39,973 nucleotides of DNA from Paludibacteraceae bacterium (GCA_024399545.1 JAKSNS010000026.1:1-39973), one strand, 5' to 3'; numbered from the stretch's first letter, positions 24,850-32,979 are shown. Notes: generated by a model from the letters alone, not told the origin. Made by a program: numbers and translations.

Positions 24850-25557
24850 TTAGTTGTGAACGAATGTACCTATGTTTTCACCGCTGACGACTTTTAGGAG
24901 GTTGCCTACTGTGTCCATATCGAAAACGATGATTGGCAGGTTGTTCTCCTTGCACATTGTGGTGGCTGTAAGGTCCATGACTTTAAGCCCGCGGTTGTAA
25001 ATCTCGTCGTAAGTGATGTCCTGGAATTTTGTTGCCGTAGGGTCTTTCTCAGGGTCGGCGGTGTAGATTCCGTCAACGCGTGTGCCTTTCAGCATTACCT
25101 CTGCCTTGATTTCTATGCCGCGCAGTGATGAGCCTGTGTCAGTGGTGAAATAAGGGTTGCCTGTGCCGGCTGAGAAGATTGCCACCTCTCCACGCTCCAG
25201 CGTCTCGATTGCTTTGTCTCTGGTATAAAATTCACCAATAGGCTCCATGCGTACTGCTGTGAGTACACGGGCTTTGATACCTTCGTTGTCAAGTGCCGAG
25301 GCAAGGGCGAGCGAGTTGATTACGGTTGCAAGCATACCCATCTGGTCGCCTTTCACGCGGTCAAAGCCACGGCCTGCGCCGCTGAGTCCGCGGAAGATGT
25401 TCCCTCCCCCAATGACAATTCCCACTTGCACGCCTCTGCGTACGATTTCGGCAATCTGTTTCGCATATTCTCCAAGACGTTTGTCGTCTATGCCGTATTT
25501 CTGTTCACCCATCAGCGACTCACCGCTGAGTTTCAGAAGGACTCTCTTGAATTTCAT
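24850..25557 (-). CDS. pyrH: UMP kinase
   Basis: A 235-aa amino-acid-kinase-fold enzyme that phosphorylates UMP to [14 protein letters not shown] at the N-terminus, the GGGNIFRG phosphate-binding loop near residue 51, the [10 protein letters not shown] segment near residue 131 and [14 protein letters not shown] near residue 205 are standard for bacterial hexameric PyrH. It is complete and of normal length. It follows pssA by 12 bp. Confidence 0.97.
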   Translation of the reverse strand: MKFKRVLLKLSGESLMGEQKYGIDDKRLGEYAKQIAEIVRRGVQVGIVIGGGNIFRGLSGAGRGFDRVKGDQMGMLATVINSLALASALDNEGIKARVLTAVRMEPIGEFYTRDKAIETLERGEVAIFSAGTGNPYFTTDTGSSLRGIEIKAEVMLKGTRVDGIYTADPEKDPTATKFQDITYDEIYNRGLKVMDLTATTMCKENNLPIIVFDMDTVGNLLKVVSGENIGTFVHN

Positions 25558-25569
25558 AAGGTTATTGTT

Positions 25570-26295
25570 TTAGCACCACTTGCGGAGAGTGATGGACATT
25601 ATTATATAAAGTATAATGACGAACACGAGGCCACCTTCGTGGAAGATGATTAGTAGTATAAGCGATAGGGCGAGAAATAGGAATCTAACCCAGTTGTCTT
25701 TTAATTTAAGGTTATGGAACTTTAGTGAGAACATCGGTATTTCTGAGACGAGAAACCATGATGTCAGAAGCACAAGTGCCAGTATTACCCAAGAAATCAG
25801 AAGAATATAATCTGCATTCTCTTGCATTGAGCAGAAAAGGATTAACAAGAATCCACCAACATCGTTGAAAATAGGAAGGTTGGCAAGTCCAAGCCAGAAA
25901 AGTGCGTTTGCAGGGGTGGCAAGTCCGAGGAAGGATGTCGTCTGTCGTGTGTCTATGTTGAATTTGGCAAGGCGGAGTGCCGAGAATAGTGTTATCAGAA
26001 AACCAAGGTATGGGATGTATTGGCAAACTGAGGTAAGTGGTGTAAGGAGTCGGAAAGCTACAATGCCTGGCACAAGTCCGAATGTTATTATATCGGCAAG
26101 CGAGTCAAGTTCCTTGCCCATAGGTGATTGTACTTTTAGGAGACGTGCTGACGAACCATCGCAGAAGTCGAACAACGCACCGAGGACGACGAAAAGCAGT
26201 GCTATGCGGAAGTCATATTCGTATGCGAAGATGGCGGCAATGATACCGCACATCTGGTTGCATAGTGTTATGGTATTTGGTATGTGTTTTTTCAT
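25570..26295 (-). CDS. pssA: CDP-diacylglycerol-serine O-phosphatidyltransferase
   Basis: A 241-aa membrane enzyme of phosphatidylserine synthesis, from which phosphatidylethanolamine is made. The CDP-alcohol phosphatidyltransferase motif is present: FDFCDGSSARLLKV followed by GKELDSLADII, matching D-x2-DG-x2-AR-x8-G-x3-D-x3-D. About seven hydrophobic segments are visible. The ATG at 26295 gives the usual MKKHIPNTITLCNQMCG start. It heads the minus-strand run through tatD; I see no clear -7 box upstream. Confidence 0.94.
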   Translation of the reverse strand: MKKHIPNTITLCNQMCGIIAAIFAYEYDFRIALLFVVLGALFDFCDGSSARLLKVQSPMGKELDSLADIITFGLVPGIVAFRLLTPLTSVCQYIPYLGFLITLFSALRLAKFNIDTRQTTSFLGLATPANALFWLGLANLPIFNDVGGFLLILFCSMQENADYILLISWVILALVLLTSWFLVSEIPMFSLKFHNLKLKDNWVRFLFLALSLILLIIFHEGGLVFVIILYIIMSITLRKWC

Positions 26296-26307
26296 TGTTT
26301 ATTGTGT

Positions 26308-26330
26308 AGGTGAGTTCTATAAGTCATAAT
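26308..26330 (+). repeat. GGTGAG palindromic repeat, copy 2
   Basis: AGGTGAGTTCTATAA (26308-26322) is the exact inverse of TTATAGAACTCACCT at 26544-26558. ATGAAATAA follows at 26329, as with copy 1. The pair brackets an intergenic segment of about 220 bp that holds a REP palindrome and a long hairpin. Confidence 0.7.
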
Positions 26331-26370
26331 GAAATAACAACTTGGTACAATCTTATTTTTATATCATAAT

Positions 26371-26405
26371 GCAACCCCTGTAAAGACGGAGCCTGCTCCG
26401 TCTCC
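26371..26405 (+). repeat. REP palindrome, copy I (between pssA and the HU/SPOR gene)
   Basis: The hairpin AGACGGAGC-CT-GCTCCGTCT at 26384-26403 is preceded by GCAACCCCTGTAA, the same flank as in the array units at 6252-6376, and followed by CC and an ATATATG sequence. It lies about 20 kb from the RAYT gene. Confidence 0.9.
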
Positions 26406-26468
26406 AAACAATATATGCTTTTCAAATCGTACCAATTTATTATTTAACCCTGACTAAATTCATTTTGA

Positions 26469-26506
26469 GTGTTTTTTGAAGTTTGTTTTAGAAACTTCAA
26501 AAACAC
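26469..26506. other. Long intergenic hairpin after the HU/SPOR gene
   Basis: GTGTTTTTTGAAGTTT (26469-26484) pairs with AAACTTCAAAAACAC (26492-26506), with one bulged T and loop GTTTTAG. It lies 27 bp beyond the stop of the HU/SPOR gene (minus strand). No T-run follows on that strand, so termination is possible but not certain. Confidence 0.5.
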
Positions 26507-26532
26507 CAAAAAATTTACTTGTCTTTTATTAT

Positions 26533-27282
26533 TTACGGTGAATTTATAGAACTCACCTGTAGTACCCACGCTGTGATGTTACGGTTCTTTATAAACGTGG
26601 CGGCCTCGCCGTAAGTGGCGAATCTGCCCGCTGAAATACGGTAATGTCCGTTGCCCTCAACGATTTCCAGCGAGTCGCAGCCTGATTTTGCTATTATCCA
26701 GTTAACGGCGTCTTCGCGTGAGTTCAGTGACGAGACTATTACGTGGAACTCTTTTGGTTCTGGTTCTTCTGTAACTTCTGCTCCCATCTCTTCCGGTTTT
26801 TCTCTGTTGGCGAAAAACTCAGGTATCAGTCGTGCCTCGGCTGTAGGCTGGTCGGCAATCCGGTTTACAGGAACGGACAGGTTAACCAACAGGGCGACAG
26901 CCACAGCCGCTGCGTATTTGCCAAGGCTGAGGAATACGTTGTCTTTGTGAATCTCTGTGACTGGGATTACTGTCAGCCCATAATTCTGTGGAAGGGAATT
27001 GTGCCATCCGGTCAGTGAATAAGGGTCGAGGTTTCGTGCCTCCTCCTTGACTATTGCGGACGCTTTCTCGAATGTGATCTTCAGGTCACGCATCACGAGT
27101 TCCGCAAGGGCGTTGTCCCTACAATCCTTTTTTTCGGTGAACGTGATTACGTCGCCAGGCGGTAGTATTGATGAATTGTACAACAGTGCGTTCCTGTGTT
27201 CAAGGCGGAAAACGCCAACACCCGTGATTGTGGCAGCTCCGTGTCTGGCAAGAAGTTGTATGATGTATTTGTCTATTTTCAT
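26533..27282 (-). CDS. HU-CCDC81/SPOR domain membrane protein
   Basis: A 249-aa protein. Residues 1 to about 110 resemble the paired HU-like domains of the bacterial CCDC81 type (IDKYIIQLLARHGAATITGV at the start, then LAELVMRDLKITFEKASAIV). A membrane helix follows near 122-140, then a linker with Glu/Pro, and a C-terminal SPOR domain from about residue 172 (FHVIVSSLNSREDAVNWI; GHYRISAGRFATYGEAATFI). SPOR domains bind denuded glycan strands at the septum, so a role linking the nucleoid or cytoplasm to cell-wall division sites is plausible. Its ATG overlaps the AlkD-like gene (ATGA). The last codons lie in a GGTGAG repeat. Confidence 0.85.
   Translation of the reverse strand: MKIDKYIIQLLARHGAATITGVGVFRLEHRNALLYNSSILPPGDVITFTEKKDCRDNALAELVMRDLKITFEKASAIVKEEARNLDPYSLTGWHNSLPQNYGLTVIPVTEIHKDNVFLSLGKYAAAVAVALLVNLSVPVNRIADQPTAEARLIPEFFANREKPEEMGAEVTEEPEPKEFHVIVSSLNSREDAVNWIIAKSGCDSLEIVEGNGHYRISAGRFATYGEAATFIKNRNITAWVLQVSSINSP
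26538..26558 (-). repeat. GGTGAG palindromic repeat, copy 3, at a gene end
   Basis: On the minus strand this reads GGTGAGTTCTATAAATTCACC and encodes the last residues (VSSINSP) of the HU/SPOR protein. It is nearly identical to the copy at 24012-24038. Confidence 0.65.
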
Positions 27283-27809
27283 TCTTCAAGCGAATCTATG
27301 GCGTGTATGAAATTAGGTTTTGCGCGGTCTTCGTTTTTGATACGCTTCCTTGCTTCGTCCAGTGTGTCGTCATCCATTTGGGTTGAGAAATTATGCATCC
27401 TGCCCAACGCGTGGTATGCGGTCAGTCGTTCAAGTTCCTTCTGTGACCCTTCCATTTCCAATAGTTCCCCCTTCAGCGACGGTATGCGCGAGAGGAGTGC
27501 GAAGGAAATTATCTCTGCAAGTTCGGTATTCGTTATCCCTTTTTTCCATTCCCCGAGGCGTTCGGTTGTCATCGCGTCATAGGGGCAGAGTAGCGTGGCG
27601 ATTAGTTTGTGTTCCCGCACTTCTGACTGCCAAAGCGCAAAGGAAATGTCGTAGTCACGGTCGAATCCCGAGGCTATTTCTCGTATCCTGACCCAGTCAA
27701 CACCCAAAACCTTGGCGTATCCAAGGGAAGATTCCCGCAGCTTCTCGGCACAAATTCCGTTCATTGACAGAGCGAGCGTATGTTTTATGCGTGTGAGATC
27801 TATTGCCAT
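27279..27809 (-). CDS. AlkD-like DNA alkylation repair family protein
   Basis: A 176-aa all-helical protein. LRESSLGYAKVLGVDWVRIR, SFALWQSEVREHKLIATLL and TERLGEWKKGITNTELAEII follow the HEAT-like repeat pattern of AlkD-type DNA alkylation repair proteins, including the W-x-E-R-E-like turn. AlkD is a DNA glycosylase that removes 3- and 7-alkylpurines without base flipping; this shorter form may not have that activity. It is the first gene of a two-gene operon with the HU/SPOR gene and has a strong promoter at 27865-27895. Confidence 0.75.
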   Translation of the reverse strand: MAIDLTRIKHTLALSMNGICAEKLRESSLGYAKVLGVDWVRIREIASGFDRDYDISFALWQSEVREHKLIATLLCPYDAMTTERLGEWKKGITNTELAEIISFALLSRIPSLKGELLEMEGSQKELERLTAYHALGRMHNFSTQMDDDTLDEARKRIKNEDRAKPNFIHAIDSLEE

Positions 27810-27864
27810 ATAAGGTCTATATCAAAATGTTAGGCGGCTACTGGGAATTTTTTGGTGTAGTCTG

Positions 27865-27895
27865 CAAAGATACGAAATTTATTTTTTACCGCAAA
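27865..27895 (-). promoter_or_regulatory. Promoter of the AlkD-like/HU-SPOR operon
   Basis: On the minus strand a TATCTTTG -7 box (27872-27865) is preceded by a TTTG -33 box (27895-27892) with a 19-bp spacer. The start codon of the AlkD-like gene is 55 bp downstream. Confidence 0.85.
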
Positions 27896-27939
27896 GGAAA
27901 CTCGCCAAAAAATAATTCTGAAAAAAAACGGCGATTTTC

Positions 27940-27970
27940 TTGCATAGTCGGAAAAAAAGTCGTACCTTTG
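27940..27970 (+). promoter_or_regulatory. Promoter of tRNA-His
   Basis: TACCTTTG at 27963-27970 and a TTG -33 core at 27940-27942 are separated by 20 bp. The tRNA begins 28 bp later. Confidence 0.75.
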
Positions 27971-27998
27971 CACTCGCTTTCGGAAGGGAGTTTTTATG

Positions 27999-28075
27999 GT
28001 GGACGTAGCTCAGTTGGTTAGAGCATCGGATTGTGGTTCCGAGGGTCGTGGGTTCGAGTCCCATCTTCCACCCCA
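27999..28075 (+). tRNA. tRNA-His (GTG)
   Basis: A 77-nt tRNA with anticodon GTG in the loop TTGTGGT. The base before position 1 (27998) is a G, as needed for the extra 5' G of tRNA-His, the discriminator is C, and CCA is encoded (28073-28075). The acceptor stem GTGGACG/CTTCCAC contains one C-T mismatch at pair 6-67. The T-arm GTGGG-TTCGAGT-CCCAT is regular. Confidence 0.96.
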
Positions 28076-28092
28076 ATCATCTTTATCATCAT

Positions 28093-28121
28093 CGCCGCAA
28101 GAAAAACTTGCGGCGTTTTTT
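28093..28121 (+). terminator. Terminator after tRNA-His
   Basis: CGCCGCAAG (28093-28101) and CTTGCGGCG (28107-28115) form a perfect 9-bp GC-rich stem with loop AAAAA, followed by T residues. Confidence 0.92.
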
Positions 28122-28294
28122 ATGCCTACACCTATTCACAATTTTACAATACCCTAACTTGCCATTCAATATCATACACACTCTTGTGTGGCTTCTGAGT
28201 CCCCCAAAAAACCATCCCGCCAATCTCTTGCCCTAAGTTATATTTTCCCTTGGTTCAAACCTCTCTCAATCAGGCTTCATATAATTGCACGCTA

Positions 28295-28326
28295 ACCCAT
28301 GTAAAGACGGAGCCTGCTCCGTCTCC
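28295..28326 (+). repeat. REP palindrome, copy J
   Basis: The hairpin AGACGGAGC-CT-GCTCCGTCT at 28305-28324 is preceded by AACCCATGTAA and followed by CCGAGAAGGATATATG. The CATG variant in the flank matches the first two array units (6154, 6203). Confidence 0.9.
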
Positions 28327-28495
28327 GAGAAGGATATATGTCCCATCAGTTATATTCACTTTTTTGTTGACGATAAATCGTCATGGACGTTGCAAAATTA
28401 GCACATTATTTTGAAAACACCAAACAAAATGGCGAATATTTTCCCAACGTCACCCCATTCAAACTTTCCACGACAAAAAAATTCCCCCGAAACCC

Positions 28496-28526
28496 TTGCC
28501 TATATCAAAAATATTCCTTACCTTTG
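28496..28526 (+). promoter_or_regulatory. Promoter of the unknown gene at 28592
   Basis: A TTG -33 core (28496-28498) and TACCTTTG -7 box (28519-28526) lie 20 bp apart. The next ATG in a long frame is at 28592, which supports that frame as a real gene. Confidence 0.75.
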
Positions 28527-28591
28527 CACTACGAACCTCATACGGACAGTGAATATGATAATCAACTACTTATCCCCAAAATCCGAACAAA

Positions 28592-29152
28592 ATGCGTGAC
28601 TACACCTTCGACAATAAGCCAATCTCCTACATCTCAGGAAAACTCAGCCGCCAAAGTGACGTCTATTACCGCACCATAAACGGGAAAATCTACGCATACC
28701 TCCTCTGGAACCCCAACACCAAACCGCCAACCCTCGGAACCCTCCGCACACGCCAAATCTTCAAAACCGCCTCACTCTACACCTCCCTCGACCTTAAACT
28801 ACCCTTTAAACTCGCAGAATGGAAACGCAGAATGGACGAGCACAACCGCCTCGCCCTCAGCCTAAACCCCGACTTCGCACGCCACCCCGAAAACTACAAC
28901 AAACACAACGACCCTCAACACCTACGTCCTTACACCTCAGTGCGTTACTTCATCCTCGCATCCTACACTCGTGCCATCAAAAACCTAACCATAAACCATC
29001 CTCAATTCTCAATAACCGAAAAAAACCGTCCACGGCTTTCCACCGAAATCATAACCCTATTCATTCGCCTCAACATCTTCACCGACCGTCTTGCCTTCGA
29101 CGGCCAGCAACCAACCTATTCCGCCCAAACTCCCGACCCTCCAAACAGTTAG
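28592..29152 (+). CDS. Protein of unknown function
   Basis: A 186-aa basic, soluble protein; I recognise no family with confidence. The N-terminus has ISYISGKLSRQSDVYYRTIN followed by GKIYAYLLWNP, and then a helical region rich in Lys, Arg and Asn. There is no signal peptide or membrane segment. Third codon positions are strongly C-rich (CTC, ACC, AAC, CCC), unlike neighbouring genes, which suggests recent transfer. It has its own promoter 66 bp upstream and stands alone between a REP-bearing intergenic stretch and the convergent outer-membrane gene. Confidence 0.65.
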   Translation: MRDYTFDNKPISYISGKLSRQSDVYYRTINGKIYAYLLWNPNTKPPTLGTLRTRQIFKTASLYTSLDLKLPFKLAEWKRRMDEHNRLALSLNPDFARHPENYNKHNDPQHLRPYTSVRYFILASYTRAIKNLTINHPQFSITEKNRPRLSTEIITLFIRLNIFTDRLAFDGQQPTYSAQTPDPPNS

Positions 29153-29185
29153 TTGTCTCAAGTTATTTTTTTATCATCACTTAGC

Positions 29186-31270
29186 TCACCTTTTGTTCGC
29201 TTTGTGGAACACATACGTGAAACCTACCTTTAACTGGCATTGGTAGAGGTGGTAGCTTGTTGTAACAGTCTCGTCGCCTTTTTTCTCGACATCCGTTGAC
29301 AGGTAGTCGTATGTGTTCTGGAAACTCAGTCGTGCCGACCAAGGCCCCCACGCTTTAGTGATGTTGAAATCCATATAGACTGCGTCACCCTCGGTGATGT
29401 CGCCGTCGTATTTGTGGCTGTTGTAGATGCATTGCCCCGAAACTATCCAACCTTTCTCGAAATGAAGTACTGGTTGTACCATAAGGTTGAAATAGAAGAC
29501 GTTATCAAGCTTGTCGTCGTTGATAGGTTCGCGTATCTTGTTGTAGATGTTGCCCCCTAAATTCAATGAAAATATGCCAGTCTGCCAAAAAAGGGACAAA
29601 CGACAGTCGATTATGCGGCTTGTCTGGTCGCTGTTCGCCCATGTTACCACGTTTTTCGCATTGTCTTGGTCATAAAGCATAGTCTCGTATATCAGGTTTT
29701 TGGCGTTCACGTATTCTATTGCCGCGTTCAACTGTATCTCGTGCCTTTTGTTACGGTATTGGTACAAATACTGCAGGTCAACGCTGTTTATTGTCGGTTC
29801 CTTGAGGTTTGGGTCGCCTTGGTACCATTTGTTCTCTATTTGCTTGTAGTATTGTTTGCCGTAAAGTTGTATGGCGCTTGGGGTTACCATGCTGCGTGAG
29901 AGTGAGGCGCGCAACTGGTGGTTTTTCACTGGGTTATATGTGACGTTGAAGTTGCCGTAGAAGTCGTTGAAGAAATTGTTTTGCCAACTTGAGTCTTCGC
30001 CCCTGCCGCGTCTTACTTTGAAACGGTATTTCAGGGAAAGCTCTGTTTGCACTTTGCTCAGCGAGTGGTAGAATGTCAGGTATGGTATGAGGGTGTAGTC
30101 TTGCGTAAAGTCGTCAAAAACAGTGTATTCCTTTTCCTGTGAGTAGTCAGTGCCTTTCGAAAAACCCATATTGTAGTTCAACCCTGTCTTAAGTTTGAGC
30201 GTGTGCCGCGAACTTTCCGGAAGTAGATGGAACCTGTAATATACTGAGGTACTGATGTTGTTCGGCCTTTCCACGTATTTTGTATAGGTGGTTTGGGGGC
30301 TTGCGCCATGCGTGTAGTACAACCCTGAGTAGTAGTATTTGTTTACGTCGTTGTTGTAGTCGTTGCTGTAGGTGAGCGAGGCGTATAGTTTCTGGCTTGG
30401 CCTGTCGTATAGTCGCTCGAATTTCACTATGGCGTCTATCTGCGAGTGCAGGCAAGGGGCGTTGATGTTTGCAAAGCCGTGTAGGTAAGTGCCAGAGTCT
30501 GACATCAATTTGTCGTGGTATTCGACGATGTTGATTTCTTTGCTGGTTGAGTCGTTTACTTTGTCGAGGTTCTGTATTACCCAGAACGTCAGCTTGTCGT
30601 GACTGTTGAAGTCGTAGGCAATCGCGAATTTGAAAGCCTCCGTCAAACCTTTGAAATAGTTGTCGTACCACCTCAACTCATTTGAGTTCGTGCGTTTTGT
30701 GGATTCTTCCTTCGTGTCTTTGTAGTCATAGTAAGTCATCATCGCTGACCCATAGACGGATAGTTTGTCTTTTTTGTAGGCAAGCGAGAATGTCGGCATA
30801 ATGTTGAAGTCGGAGTTCAAATCCAGCGACACTTGTCCCGACAATCCGCTGTCAACGTCCAGCGTGATGATGTCAATGACGCCCCCTACGCCGCTCGTTG
30901 ATTGTGAGACTGACGGGTCTGTGGTTATCTCAATGTGGTGAACCTCCGAAATCATTGTGTGCGCCAGGACGTTGTATTTGTTGAAGCCTACTGACACGTC
31001 GTCAAGCTGCACGTCGTATCTGCTAAGCAGGTCTTGCACGTTGCGCCCAAGCATTTCGGGGAACATTGTGAGTGCGTCAATGACCATCGTGTTTGGTGGA
31101 AGTCCGAGCTCGTTGACGTAAATCAGTTTTTCGTCAATACCCAATTCCACGATCACACGATGGTTCTCAAGTGAGTCCGGTGTTTCGGTTGAGGTTGAAT
31201 CACTTTCATTCCCGGCTGTTGCCGTCAGGAATGTCAGAAGAAAAATAAAAAAGAAAAAAGGCTTTTTCAT
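29186..31270 (-). CDS. Outer-membrane beta-barrel protein (TonB-dependent receptor-like)
   Basis: A 694-aa exported protein. The signal peptide covers residues 1-19 (ending TATAG). Residues about 60-150 resemble a TonB-receptor plug: VIDALTMFPEMLGRNVQDLL, then HHIEITTDPSVSQSTSGVGG and VIDIIT. The remaining 540 residues are a series of aromatic, alternating beta strands, as in OMP_b-brl_3 proteins, ending VGFTYVFHKANKR. It lacks the N-terminal carboxypeptidase-like domain of SusC proteins, and no SusD partner is near. The ligand is unknown. It follows divIC by 28 bp on the same strand and may be powered by the ExbB-ExbD motor. Confidence 0.83.
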   Translation of the reverse strand: MKKPFFFFIFLLTFLTATAGNESDSTSTETPDSLENHRVIVELGIDEKLIYVNELGLPPNTMVIDALTMFPEMLGRNVQDLLSRYDVQLDDVSVGFNKYNVLAHTMISEVHHIEITTDPSVSQSTSGVGGVIDIITLDVDSGLSGQVSLDLNSDFNIMPTFSLAYKKDKLSVYGSAMMTYYDYKDTKEESTKRTNSNELRWYDNYFKGLTEAFKFAIAYDFNSHDKLTFWVIQNLDKVNDSTSKEINIVEYHDKLMSDSGTYLHGFANINAPCLHSQIDAIVKFERLYDRPSQKLYASLTYSNDYNNDVNKYYYSGLYYTHGASPQTTYTKYVERPNNISTSVYYRFHLLPESSRHTLKLKTGLNYNMGFSKGTDYSQEKEYTVFDDFTQDYTLIPYLTFYHSLSKVQTELSLKYRFKVRRGRGEDSSWQNNFFNDFYGNFNVTYNPVKNHQLRASLSRSMVTPSAIQLYGKQYYKQIENKWYQGDPNLKEPTINSVDLQYLYQYRNKRHEIQLNAAIEYVNAKNLIYETMLYDQDNAKNVVTWANSDQTSRIIDCRLSLFWQTGIFSLNLGGNIYNKIREPINDDKLDNVFYFNLMVQPVLHFEKGWIVSGQCIYNSHKYDGDITEGDAVYMDFNITKAWGPWSARLSFQNTYDYLSTDVEKKGDETVTTSYHLYQCQLKVGFTYVFHKANKR

Positions 31271-31298
31271 TTATGGGGTTTAGTCGTAAAACAACGCG

Positions 31299-31604
31299 TC
31301 ATTCAGGCTCTTCTATAATGAAAACCTCTTCGTCCGTTGCGTGCATCAGGTATTGCTCTCGTGCGTAACGCTCAAGGGTAGAGTCGTTCTTGCTTAGGTC
31401 TGAGATGTTCTGTTGCGTTGTCGTGATGCGGTCTTCGTAGAACTGAATGTCGTCGTTCACACGTTTCTGTTTGCGGTACAACTCAAAGCGTTTCCATAAA
31501 CTACTGTCGTCTATGAAGCCGATGTAGATAAAAAAGGCTAAGAGCGTGATGGAATACTTATTGACCCACGAAGGGCGTTTGTTCCAAAGTTCTTTGATGT
31601 TCAT
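31299..31604 (-). CDS. Septum formation initiator family protein (DivIC/FtsB)
   Basis: A 101-aa bitopic membrane protein: a short basic N-terminus, one membrane helix (about residues 18-34), then a coiled coil (KRFELYRKQKRVNDDIQFYE onward) and the conserved YAREQYLMHATDEEVFII end. It belongs to the DivIC/FtsB group, which links early and late divisome proteins in the periplasm. A -7-like TAACTTTG lies at 31679-31672 on the minus strand, divergent from the rpsF promoter, although its -33 box is weak. Confidence 0.9.
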   Translation of the reverse strand: MNIKELWNKRPSWVNKYSITLLAFFIYIGFIDDSSLWKRFELYRKQKRVNDDIQFYEDRITTTQQNISDLSKNDSTLERYAREQYLMHATDEEVFIIEEPE

Positions 31605-31735
31605 AATGTTTTTTGTTTAAGGTTAATATTAATGTGTATGCGCATAAAACAATTGTATGCGATTGAGTTTGCAAAGTTACTAATAAAAAATGAGAATATG
31701 GTCTATTTGTGGAAGAAAAAATATTTGTGGAAATA

Positions 31736-31767
31736 TTTGGTGGAATGAAAAAAAAGTCGTATCTTTG
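31736..31767 (+). promoter_or_regulatory. Promoter of the rpsF-rpsR-rplI operon
   Basis: TTTG at 31736-31739 and TATCTTTG at 31760-31767 are 20 bp apart. The leader to the rpsF start is about 68 bp. The -33 region (ATTTGGTGGAATGA and eight A) recurs at 10986-11007. Confidence 0.9.
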
Positions 31768-31834
31768 CAGCCGATTTTCGGACGTATGCTCCGAAATGCG
31801 CATCTTATTAATTAACAAACAAAAAACAATCATT

Positions 31835-32179
31835 ATGATGAACCACTATGAGGCTGCTTTCATTTTGACTCCCGTTTTGTCTGACGTGCAGATGAAGGAA
31901 GCAGTTGAGAAGTTCAAGAATTTCCTTACTGAGAACAGTGCGGAAATCGAGAACGAAGAGGAATGGGGTTTGCGCAAACTCGCTTACCCTATCCAAAAGA
32001 AGTCGACGGGCTTCTATTGCTTGCTGCAGTTCGCTGCAGACCCAGCACTTGTTTCTAAATTCGAATTGCAACTCCGCCGCGACGAGCGCGTTATGCGTTT
32101 CCTCACTTTCCGTCTTGACAAGTACGCTTTGGAGTATGCACAGAGACGTATGAACAAAAAAAATGAGGAGGGCAAATAA
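31835..32179 (+). CDS. rpsF: Small ribosomal subunit protein bS6
   Basis: A 114-aa protein of the 30S subunit that binds with bS18 to the 16S rRNA central domain. The start [15 protein letters not shown] is the usual S6 N-terminus (ATG 31835, or the next codon at 31838); a longer in-frame start at 31709 lies upstream of the promoter and is rejected. [18 protein letters not shown] and [13 protein letters not shown] are the conserved later strands. It is first in the usual rpsF-rpsR-rplI operon. Confidence 0.96.
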   Translation: MMNHYEAAFILTPVLSDVQMKEAVEKFKNFLTENSAEIENEEEWGLRKLAYPIQKKSTGFYCLLQFAADPALVSKFELQLRRDERVMRFLTFRLDKYALEYAQRRMNKKNEEGK

Positions 32180-32181
32180 TC

Positions 32182-32448
32182 ATGGCAAACAACACTGACA
32201 TCCGTTTTCTCACCCCTATCGCTGTAGATAGCCAGAAGAAAAAATATTGCCGCTTCAAAAAAAGCGGTATCAAGTACATTGATTACAAGGACCCTGAGTT
32301 CCTCAAGAAATTCCTTAACGAGCAGGGAAAACTTCTCCCTCGCCGTATCACTGGTACTTCACTCAAATATCAGCGTAAGGTGGCTCAGGCCGTTAAACGT
32401 GCCCGTCACTTGGCTTTGCTTCCATACGTAACAGACTTAATGAAATAA
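32182..32448 (+). CDS. rpsR: Small ribosomal subunit protein bS18
   Basis: An 88-aa 30S protein, partner of bS6. The conserved [20 protein letters not shown] and [20 protein letters not shown] stretches and the [11 protein letters not shown] end identify it. It starts 2 bp after rpsF and is preceded by a GGAGG sequence 11 bp before the ATG, stronger than usual in this phylum. Confidence 0.97.
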   Translation: MANNTDIRFLTPIAVDSQKKKYCRFKKSGIKYIDYKDPEFLKKFLNEQGKLLPRRITGTSLKYQRKVAQAVKRARHLALLPYVTDLMK

Positions 32449-32450
32449 TA

Positions 32451-32457
32451 AGGAGGG
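32451..32457 (+). promoter_or_regulatory. Strong ribosome binding site before rplI
   Basis: AGGAGGG lies 6 bp before the rplI ATG at 32464. Such a full Shine-Dalgarno sequence is uncommon in this window and in Bacteroidota generally; it fixes the rplI start. Confidence 0.75.
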
Positions 32458-32463
32458 ATATAT

Positions 32464-32910
32464 ATGGAAATCATACTTAAAGAAGACGTGGCTAACCTTG
32501 GCTACAAAGACGATATCGTTGACGTAAAGCGTGGTTATGGCCGTAACTACCTTATTCCAACTGGCAAGGCTGTCATCGCAACTCAGGCGGCTCGCAAGGT
32601 GTTGGCTGAGAATCTGAAACAGCGTGCCCACAAGCTTGCCCAAATCAAGGCTAACGCTGAGGAACTTGCTGCTAAGATTAACAATATAACTGTTACCATA
32701 GCAACAAAGACAAGTTCGACAGGTACTATCTTTGGCTCTGTCAACAGCCTTCAGGTTTCTGAGGAACTTGCAAAACTTGGTCACGAGGTTGACCGCAAGT
32801 GCATCGTCATCAAGGAACAAATCAAAGAGGTTGGCGATTATGTTGCAGTTGCAAAACTCCACAAAGAGGTTTCTGCTAACATCAATCTCCACGTTATCAC
32901 TGAAGAGTAA
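32464..32910 (+). CDS. rplI: Large ribosomal subunit protein bL9
   Basis: A 148-aa 50S protein that binds 23S rRNA domain V near L1. The N-terminal domain has MEIILKEDVANLGYKDDIVD and GYGRNYLIPTGKAV, both diagnostic; a long connecting helix and the C-terminal domain (GTIFGSVNSLQVSEEL) follow. Length is normal. It ends the operon, with a terminator 23 bp later. Confidence 0.97.
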   Translation: MEIILKEDVANLGYKDDIVDVKRGYGRNYLIPTGKAVIATQAARKVLAENLKQRAHKLAQIKANAEELAAKINNITVTIATKTSSTGTIFGSVNSLQVSEELAKLGHEVDRKCIVIKEQIKEVGDYVAVAKLHKEVSANINLHVITEE

Positions 32911-32932
32911 TTTTTTCTTCACACATTATATT

Positions 32933-32967
32933 AAAAGCCAGCTTCACAACCGTGAAACTGGCTTTTA
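32933..32967. terminator. Bidirectional terminator between rplI and the ion channel gene
   Basis: AAAAGCCAGCTTCAC (32933-32947) pairs with GTGAAACTGGCTTTT (32952-32966) through 15 bp with one C-A mismatch. A on one side and T on the other let it serve both convergent genes. Confidence 0.88.
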
Positions 32968-32979
32968 GTATATTATTTA

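Larger units (their letters stand above)
28122..28591. other. Intergenic stretch with REP, palindrome and promoter
   Basis: No gene is supported in these 470 bp. They hold the REP copy at 28295-28326, a 16-bp palindrome TGACGATAAATCGTCA (28368-28383), and a promoter at 28496-28526. A 98-codon frame at 28383-28679 overlaps that promoter and the next gene in another frame and has no recognisable content. Confidence 0.6.

Noticed and set aside
26469-26506. Hairpin as a firm terminator of the HU/SPOR gene
   Set aside because: The stem is long but no T-run follows on the minus strand, so it is listed only as a hairpin of uncertain role.
28383-28679. A 98-codon frame starting right at the 16-bp palindrome
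   Set aside because: It spans the promoter of the gene at 28592 and overlaps that gene in another frame; no recognisable content.
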